Assembly (NCBI GenBank): GCA_964516635.1
Contig: CAZEZY010000083.1
Location: 1 to 10,296 of the forward strand
DNA: 10,296 nt
Source of the DNA: CAZEZY01 sp964516635
GTDB taxonomy: Bacteria > Pseudomonadota > Gammaproteobacteria > Burkholderiales > Burkholderiaceae_C
Direction of reading: 5' to 3'
The notes below the pieces were generated by a model. The model had not been told where the DNA came from. It saw only the letters and a list, made by a program, of their open reading frames with translations, and searched no databases. This document shows positions 5,792 to 10,296 of this stretch, in pieces. Within the stretch, counting starts at the first letter, position 1, and the number at the start of each line of letters is the position of its first letter. The translations under genes and the position numbers were made by a program.

Positions 5792-6730
5792 ATGACCCTG
5801 ACCGAACTCAAATACATCGTCGCCGTGGCGCGCGAGAAGCACTTCGGCAAGGCGGCCGAGGCCTGCTTTGTCTCTCAGCCCACATTGAGTGTGGCCATCA
5901 AGAAGCTGGAGGAAGAGCTGGAGCTCAAGCTCTTCGAGCGCAATGCCAGCGAAGTGGCCGTCACCCCGCTGGGTGAGGACATCGTGCGTCAGGCCCAGGT
6001 GGTGCTGGAACAGGCGGCGGCCATCAAGGAAATCGCCAAACGGGGCAAGGACCCGCTGGCCGGTCCGCTGCGGCTGGGCGTGATCTACACCATCGGCCCC
6101 TACCTGCTGCCCGATCTGGTCAAGCAGGTGATTGAACACACGCCGCAAATGCCATTGATGCTGCAGGAAAACCTGACGGCCAAGCTGCTCGAGCAACTGC
6201 GTCTGGGCGAGATCGACGCCGCCATTCTGGCCGAACCGTTCCCCGACACCAACCTGGCCATTGCCCCGCTGTACGACGAGCCTTTTCTCGCTGCCGTGCC
6301 CGCCAGCCACCCGTTGGCCCAGCGCAAGCACGTCACCGCGGAAGAGCTCAAGCAGGAAACCATGCTGCTGCTGGGCAGCGGCCATTGCTTCCGCGACCAT
6401 GTGCTGGAGGTGTGCCCGGAGTTCGCGCGCTTCTCCAACGATGCCGAAGGCATCCGCAAGAGTTTCGAAGGCTCCTCGCTCGAAACCATCAAGCACATGG
6501 TGGCGGCCGGCATGGGCATCACGCTGGTGCCCCGGCTGAGCGTTCCGCCTGCCGCGCTTCAGCCCGGCGATACGTCCTACGTGCGTTACCTGCCTTTTGC
6601 GGGCGACCCACCCACCCGTCGGGTGGTGCTGGCCTGGCGGCGCAGCTTCACCCGTTACGAAGCGATTGCAGCCCTGCGCAATGCGGTCTATGCCTGCGAA
6701 CTCCCGGGCGTCAGGCGACTGACGTCATGA
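5792..6730 (+). CDS. oxyR: Peroxide-sensing LysR-type regulator OxyR
   Basis: OxyR senses hydrogen peroxide through a disulfide switch and activates genes such as catalases, ahpCF and dps. The protein is 312 aa. The N-terminal winged helix-turn-helix (about residues 1-60) contains the LysR signature AAEACFVSQPTLSVAIKKLE. The substrate-binding-like sensor domain follows from about residue 92. The redox pair is plain: GSGHCFRDHVLEVCPEF places cysteines at 199 and 208, the same numbers as the peroxidatic and resolving cysteines of E. coli OxyR. That separates it from ordinary LysR regulators. The gene starts 13 nt after the recG stop and overlaps the ubiA start as ATGA. Linkage of oxyR with recG is known from Pseudomonas aeruginosa, where the order is oxyR-recG. 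Here recG comes first. No classical OxyR operator was recognised in the window. Confidence 0.96.
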   Translation: MTLTELKYIVAVAREKHFGKAAEACFVSQPTLSVAIKKLEEELELKLFERNASEVAVTPLGEDIVRQAQVVLEQAAAIKEIAKRGKDPLAGPLRLGVIYTIGPYLLPDLVKQVIEHTPQMPLMLQENLTAKLLEQLRLGEIDAAILAEPFPDTNLAIAPLYDEPFLAAVPASHPLAQRKHVTAEELKQETMLLLGSGHCFRDHVLEVCPEFARFSNDAEGIRKSFEGSSLETIKHMVAAGMGITLVPRLSVPPAALQPGDTSYVRYLPFAGDPPTRRVVLAWRRSFTRYEAIAALRNAVYACELPGVRRLTS

Positions 6731-7623
6731 GCGCGGCCGTGCCCCCCGCGCCACCGCGATCCCGGCTGGCGCTGTACCTCGATCTGATCCGCTGGGACCG
6801 ACCCGCCGGCTGGCTGCTGCTGCTGTGGCCCACGCTGTCGGCCCTCTGGCTGGCCGCCGATGGCTGGCCGGGCTGGCACCTGCTGGCGGTATTCGTGCTG
6901 GGGACGGTGCTCATGCGCAGCGCCGGTTGCTGCATCAACGATGTGGCCGACCGCGATTTTGACCGTCACGTCAAGCGCACGGCCCAACGGCCCATCACCA
7001 GCGGGCTGGTGTCGGTGCGAGAGGCGCTGGTGCTCGGTGCTGCGCTGGCTCTCGTGGCATTCGGACTGGTCCTCACGACCACCACCCAGGCGGTCTGGCT
7101 GTCATTTCCGGCATTGGCCGTGGCGATGGTCTATCCGTATGCCAAGCGGGTGCTGTCCATGCCGCAGGCCGTGCTGGGCGTGGCCTTCAGCTTTGGCATT
7201 CCCATGGCTTTTGCCGCCGCACAAAGCCAGGTTCCCTGGCAGGCGTGGGCGCTGCTGGTGGCCAACCTCTTCTGGGTGCTGGCCTATGACACCGAATACG
7301 CGATGGTCGACCGGGACGACGACCTGCGCATTGGGATGAAGACCTCGGCGATCACCCTGGGCCGGTGGGATGTGTTGGCCGTGATCGCGTTCTATCTGGC
7401 TCACCTGATCCTGTGGGGCTGGCTGCTGTGGCCCCACGCGGGTGGGTGGTGGCTGGGTCTCGCGCTGGTGCTGGCACTCGTTCAGGTGGCATGGCACATG
7501 GCCATGATCCGTCATCGCAGCCGCGAAGGCTGCTTTCGGGCCTTTCGGGTCAACCACTGGCTGGGCTTCACGCTGTTTGCAGGTGTGGTGCTGACCTATG
7601 CCCAGCGTCAATGGGGGGGCTGA
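6727..7623 (+). CDS. ubiA: 4-hydroxybenzoate polyprenyltransferase
   Basis: UbiA attaches the polyprenyl tail to 4-hydroxybenzoate, the membrane-committed step of ubiquinone synthesis. The protein is 298 aa (E. coli 290) with eight to nine hydrophobic helices. Both magnesium-binding aspartate motifs are intact: NDVADRDFD (residues 71-79) followed by KRTAQRP, and DTEYAMVDRDDD (188-199) followed by IGMKT. The N-terminal YLDLIRWDRPAGWLLLLWPT matches family members. The ATG at 6727 overlaps the oxyR stop codon by 4 nt, so translation is probably coupled. A longer upstream reading in this frame runs through oxyR and is not coding. The link from oxyR to ubiA places quinone synthesis beside peroxide defence, but the sequence does not show whether OxyR controls it. 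Confidence 0.97.
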   Translation: MSAAVPPAPPRSRLALYLDLIRWDRPAGWLLLLWPTLSALWLAADGWPGWHLLAVFVLGTVLMRSAGCCINDVADRDFDRHVKRTAQRPITSGLVSVREALVLGAALALVAFGLVLTTTTQAVWLSFPALAVAMVYPYAKRVLSMPQAVLGVAFSFGIPMAFAAAQSQVPWQAWALLVANLFWVLAYDTEYAMVDRDDDLRIGMKTSAITLGRWDVLAVIAFYLAHLILWGWLLWPHAGGWWLGLALVLALVQVAWHMAMIRHRSREGCFRAFRVNHWLGFTLFAGVVLTYAQRQWGG

Positions 7624-7649
7624 TCCAGGGCTGAGGCACTGAACGGGCG

Positions 7650-8498
7650 TCAGCGTCCGAATTCGTCGCCCAGTTCCTGCGCGCGACGATGGGCGGCATG
7701 CATGGCGGCCACAAAGGCGTCGGCCACACGGGCCTCCTGCAAGGCAGTCAAGGCCGCGTGGGTGGTTCCCCCTTTGGAAGTCACGCGTTCGCGCAGCACC
7801 TCGGGGGGTTCGGAGGCCTTGGCGGCCAATGCCGATGCACCCGCAAAGGTGCCAATGGCCAGTCGGGTGGCCGTGTCGGCCGTCAGGCCCATCTCGGTTC
7901 CGGCACGCCGCATCGCTTCCAGAAAATAAAACACATAAGCAGGGCCGGAGCCTGACAGCGCGGTCACCGCATCCAGATCGCCTTCGTGGGGCAGCCACAA
8001 GCCCTGGCCGGTGGTGGCCACGACGGCATCCACCTCCCCCCGGTCCTGGGGGCTCACGCCGGGTCGGGCATACAGACCCGTCATGCCCTGGCCAACCAGC
8101 GCCGGCGTGTTGGGCATGGCACGGACGATGCGTTCCGTGCCCAGCCAGTCCCGCATGCTGTCGGTTCGGATACCGGCAGCCACGCTGAGGTGCAAGGCAC
8201 CCGCCGTGTGGGGCGCGCAGGCCTGAGCGGCTTCACGAAAGGTCTGTGGCTTGACGGCCCAAATCACCAGCGTGGCCCGCTGCAGGACCGGACTGGCCGT
8301 TTCATGGGTGTGCACGCCCCATTCGGCTGTCAGTTTGTCGCGCTGGGTTGCCTGGGGCTCCACCACATCGATGCGGTGGGCAGACATGCCCCGCCGGATC
8401 AGTCCGCCCAGGATGGCGCTGGCCATGTTGCCGCCGCCGATGAAGACCAGATGGGCCCCTGCCAGAGGAGCGCCTGCCATGGAGGATGGTGTGTTCAT
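7650..8498 (-). CDS. proC: Pyrroline-5-carboxylate reductase
   Basis: ProC reduces 1-pyrroline-5-carboxylate to proline with NAD(P)H, the last step of proline synthesis. The 282-aa protein has an N-terminal Rossmann fold with FIGGGNMASAI (residues 19-29), the AVKPQ block (81-85), and RAMPNTPA (126-133). The C-terminal helical dimerisation domain carries LSGSGPAYVF (181-190) and RVTSKGGTT (238-246). All are typical of an intact enzyme. The ATG at 8498 overlaps the glpK stop as ATGA, so it depends on glpK transcription unless a promoter lies inside glpK. A short GGAA precedes the ATG. A second in-frame ATG at 8480 would remove only six residues and lacks a ribosome-binding site. It converges with ubiA across 26 nt, in which I see no convincing terminator. 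Confidence 0.97.
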   Translation of the reverse strand: MNTPSSMAGAPLAGAHLVFIGGGNMASAILGGLIRRGMSAHRIDVVEPQATQRDKLTAEWGVHTHETASPVLQRATLVIWAVKPQTFREAAQACAPHTAGALHLSVAAGIRTDSMRDWLGTERIVRAMPNTPALVGQGMTGLYARPGVSPQDRGEVDAVVATTGQGLWLPHEGDLDAVTALSGSGPAYVFYFLEAMRRAGTEMGLTADTATRLAIGTFAGASALAAKASEPPEVLRERVTSKGGTTHAALTALQEARVADAFVAAMHAAHRRAQELGDEFGR

Positions 8499-9994
8499 GT
8501 TTCCATTGTCGCCTGTCTGACCGCCCGTTCCCAGGCGGCCAGGCGTTCCTTCGCCTGTTCGCGACTCCAGGCAGGTTCAAAGCACCTGTCTGCCTTCCAT
8601 TGGGCGACCCAGGCATCGGGGCTGTCGAAAACACCCGCCTGCAACCCGGCGAGGCAGGCGGCCCCCCAGGCAGTGGTTTCTGTCACCGCCGGACGAACCA
8701 CGGGTATCCCCAGCAGATCGGCCTGCAACTGCATCAGCAGGTTGTTCACACTGGCGCCGCCATCGACACGCAGTTCTCTCAAGGGCGCAGCGCCATGGGC
8801 AACCGCGTCGCGATTCATGGCTTCCAGCACGGCTGTCGACTGGAATGCGATGCTTTCCAGCGCGGCATGCGCCACGTGAGCCATGGTGGTGCCACGGGTG
8901 AGGCCCGTCAGCGTTCCCCGTGCATCGGGTTTCCAGTAAGGCGCTCCCAGGCCGGTAAAGGCGGGAACCAGCACCACCCCGCCGCTGTCCGGCACCGAAG
9001 CGGCCAGCGCTTCCACCTCTTGACTGGCGTCAATCGCCCCCAGACCGTCTCGCAGCCACTGGACCACCGCGCCGCCCACAAACACACTGCCCTCCAGGGC
9101 ATAGGCGCGATGCTGATCGACCTGTGCAGCCGTCGTGCACAGCAGGCCGTTGTCGCTGAAAGTGGGTCGCTCGCCCGTGTGCATCAACAGGAAGCAGCCG
9201 GTGCCGTAGGTGTTCTTGGCCATGCCAGGTGTCAGGCAGGCCTGGCCAATCAGCGCGCTCTGCTGGTCACCGGCCACGCCCGTGATGGCAACCGGACCGC
9301 CCAGCCATTCGGGATCGGTGTGTCCGAACGTGGCACAGGACGGCAGGACTTCCGGCAAGAGCGATCTTGGAATGTCCAGGGCGTCCAGAATCCGGTCGTC
9401 CCAAGTCAGGGTGTGCAGGTTGAAAAACAGGGTCCTCGAGGCATTGGAGACATCGGTCGCATGGCGTTGGCCGCCAGTGAGTTGCCAGATGAGCCAGCTG
9501 TCCACCGTTCCGAAAGCCAGTTCCCCGCGTTTGGCTCGCTCCCGTGCGTCCGGCAGGTGATCCAGCAGCCATGCCAGCTTGGTGGCCGAAAAATACGGAT
9601 CCGGGCGAAGTCCGGTACGGGCATGCAGGGCTTGACCACCCAGTTTCTGCTCCAGTTCCCGGCAGGCATTTGCGGTTCTCCGATCCTGCCAGACGATGGC
9701 ACGGTGAAGAGGTTTGCCCGTGAGCCGATCCCAGAGCAGTGTGGTTTCTCGCTGATTGGTGATGCCGACGGCGGCAATCTGTCGATGATTCAGCCCAGCC
9801 TGTCGCAGCGCCTGCTGTGCGGTCAAGAGCAGGGATGACCAGATGTCGGCGGGGTCGTGCTCCACCCAGCCTGGCTGGGGGTAGTGCTGGCGCAACTCTT
9901 TTCGAGCCGACGCGACGACACGACCCTGATCGTCGAAGATCAGACTTCTCGAGCTGGTGGTTCCCTGGTCGAGTGCAAGCAGATAACGTGACAT
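8495..9994 (-). CDS. glpK: Glycerol kinase
   Basis: GlpK phosphorylates glycerol to sn-glycerol 3-phosphate with ATP, trapping imported glycerol in the cytoplasm. The 499-aa FGGY-family protein (E. coli 502) starts MSRYLLALDQGTTSSR, the phosphate-1 loop. Glycerol contacts are conserved: R82-E83 in TNQRETT, W102 in VWQDRRT, Y134 in PDPYFSATK, and D243 in GVAGDQQSALIG. The NTYGTGCF and RVDGGASVNN blocks are also present. The start at 9994 is chosen because GGAG stands 6 nt before it and the conserved fold begins there, although the frame is open upstream to 10120. The position of E. coli Arg236, which binds the inhibitor fructose-1,6-bisphosphate, is proline here (P234), and the C terminus does not resemble the IIA-Glc docking segment. 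Allosteric control therefore probably differs. No glpF, glpD or glpR lies within the window; proC follows by ATGA overlap. Confidence 0.98.
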   Translation of the reverse strand: MSRYLLALDQGTTSSRSLIFDDQGRVVASARKELRQHYPQPGWVEHDPADIWSSLLLTAQQALRQAGLNHRQIAAVGITNQRETTLLWDRLTGKPLHRAIVWQDRRTANACRELEQKLGGQALHARTGLRPDPYFSATKLAWLLDHLPDARERAKRGELAFGTVDSWLIWQLTGGQRHATDVSNASRTLFFNLHTLTWDDRILDALDIPRSLLPEVLPSCATFGHTDPEWLGGPVAITGVAGDQQSALIGQACLTPGMAKNTYGTGCFLLMHTGERPTFSDNGLLCTTAAQVDQHRAYALEGSVFVGGAVVQWLRDGLGAIDASQEVEALAASVPDSGGVVLVPAFTGLGAPYWKPDARGTLTGLTRGTTMAHVAHAALESIAFQSTAVLEAMNRDAVAHGAAPLRELRVDGGASVNNLLMQLQADLLGIPVVRPAVTETTAWGAACLAGLQAGVFDSPDAWVAQWKADRCFEPAWSREQAKERLAAWERAVRQATMET

Positions 9995-10087
9995 GGCTCT
10001 CTCCGGTGGGTCACGGCTGGGTACGTCAGCCAGACTGTAGCGCCCCTGCCACATTCGTTGCGATCTGGCGAAAAAGAAGCGAAGGGG

Positions 10088-10116
10088 TTGACACGGCATT
10101 GTCCGTAGGCAATAAT
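10088..10116 (+). promoter_or_regulatory. Strong sigma-70-type promoter for the rplN (spc) operon
   Basis: TTGACA (10088-10093, perfect -35) is followed after exactly 17 nt by AATAAT (10111-10116, five of six matches to the -10). This is the best promoter in the window. It points toward rplN, with a predicted start near 10123 and a leader of about 143 nt. The position corresponds to the spc-operon promoter that precedes rplN in E. coli. For glpK on the other strand I found no convincing promoter pair or GlpR-like operator in 9995-10265. Confidence 0.75.
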
Positions 10117-10125
10117 GCACAGCTT

Positions 10126-10139
10126 CGCCAGTTTTGGCG
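10126..10139 (+). promoter_or_regulatory. 5'-end hairpin of the rplN leader
   Basis: CGCCA-GTTT-TGGCG can form a 5-bp stem with a 4-nt loop only a few nucleotides from the predicted 5' end of the rplN transcript. A competing longer-range stem, CTTCG (10123-10127) with CGAAG (10155-10159), could enclose most of the same region. Such a 5' hairpin could stabilise the mRNA or take part in ribosomal-protein feedback; neither is shown. Confidence 0.35.
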
Positions 10140-10160
10140 GGGTTTTCTGCCCACCGAAGT

Positions 10161-10193
10161 CAATTGCAAAACGGGTTTGCCAGTCAGCAATTG
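10161..10193 (+). repeat. 7-bp inverted repeat in the rplN leader
   Basis: CAATTGC (10161-10167) and GCAATTG (10187-10193) are perfect inverted copies 19 nt apart. Within them GCAAA (10166-10170) and TTTGC (10176-10180) offer an alternative inner stem sharing two bases. The region can therefore fold in two mutually exclusive ways. It could be an RNA structure in the spc leader; binding by a protein at the DNA level is less likely downstream of such a strong promoter. Confidence 0.35.
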
Positions 10194-10265
10194 CCAACGA
10201 CGGGCCCAAGACTGATCGCCGGGAGCCGTGGTGGCTGCCGGGATTCAAGTTGGGACTTAAATCAA

Positions 10266-10296
10266 ATGATCCAAACGCAATCTCGACTCGATGTTG
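10266..10296 (+). CDS. rplN: 50S ribosomal protein L14, first ten codons (cut by window edge)
   Basis: The frame from the ATG at 10266 reads MIQTQSRLDV and stays open to the end of the window. Bacterial L14 begins MIQ-x-x-[ST]-x-L-[DEN]-V, and the MIQT-[EQ]-SRLDV form is characteristic of betaproteobacteria, so ten residues suffice for a confident call. L14 binds 23S rRNA in the large subunit and is normally the first gene of the spc operon (rplN-rplX-rplE and onward). The strong promoter at 10088-10116 and the 143-nt structured leader fit this. The Shine-Dalgarno is weak: GGGA at 10252-10255 is about 10 nt from the ATG and lies partly in the loop of a small AAGT/ACTT hairpin. The rest of the gene is outside the window. 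Confidence 0.9.
   Translation, partial: MIQTQSRLDV

Noticed and set aside
7624..7654. Terminator between ubiA and proC
   Set aside because: The only repeat (GCTGA at 7630-7634 with TCAGC at 7650-7654) has short arms, a 15-nt loop and no T-tract on either strand.
8486..9838. Long plus-strand open frame opposite glpK, and a similar one opposite queA (334-1182)
   Set aside because: Both are shadows of well-conserved minus-strand genes. Their low-complexity Gly/Arg/Gln/His-rich translations match no family I recognise.
9995..10087. glpK promoter and GlpR operator
   Set aside because: TACAGT on the minus strand (10039-10034) resembles a -10 box weakly, but no -35 stands at a suitable distance and no GlpR-like palindrome was found.
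10088..10200. Promoter and leader as the start of an rRNA operon
   Set aside because: The strength and spacing first suggested an rrn promoter, but no boxA-like element or 16S 5' sequence follows. The frame at 10266 reads as the L14 N terminus instead.
1..10296. Mobile elements, CRISPR arrays, defence genes, tRNA genes
   Set aside because: No transposase, integrase, terminal repeats, regular direct repeats, tRNA-like cloverleaf sequence or defence-protein motif was seen on either strand.

Overview
The window is a gene-dense, high-GC stretch of bacterial chromosome. Gene content and order suggest a betaproteobacterium of the Burkholderiales, probably Comamonadaceae-like. The pointers are queA-tgt, recG-oxyR-ubiA convergent with proC, an orphan ParA, and the start of the L14 gene. 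The taxon is inferred from protein resemblance and gene order, not from a database search. There are eleven protein genes, two of them cut by the window edges. I see no rRNA, tRNA, CRISPR array, insertion sequence or prophage.

Layout from left to right. The minus-strand pair queA-tgt (tgt cut at base 1) makes queuosine-modified tRNA; the two genes overlap by 14 nt. Divergent from queA is a lone ParA-type ATPase whose promoter region carries a short palindrome. It converges, with 14 nt between the stop codons, on a minus-strand pair: a SbtA-family sodium/bicarbonate permease and a SbtB-like PII signalling protein, joined by an ATGA overlap. A regulatory region of roughly 170 nt separates sbtA from the plus-strand run recG-oxyR-ubiA (RecG helicase, peroxide sensor OxyR, 4-hydroxybenzoate polyprenyltransferase). 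This run is tightly packed, with a 13-nt gap and then an ATGA overlap.

Convergent with ubiA is the minus-strand pair glpK-proC (glycerol kinase, pyrroline-5-carboxylate reductase), also joined by an ATGA overlap. Divergent from glpK is a strong sigma-70-type promoter, a 5' leader of about 143 nt with inverted repeats, and the first ten codons of rplN (ribosomal protein L14). This is the beginning of a spc-type ribosomal-protein operon that runs off the right edge.

Most of the window is conserved housekeeping. The parts most worth a second look are: the sbtAB bicarbonate-uptake module with a PII protein that lacks the usual C-terminal cysteine loop; the sbtA/recG control region, where an 8-bp inverted repeat spans both putative divergent promoters; the translational coupling of glycerol kinase to proline synthesis; and the spc operon starting next to glpK rather than next to rpsQ. 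I found no clear evidence of a wholly new system.
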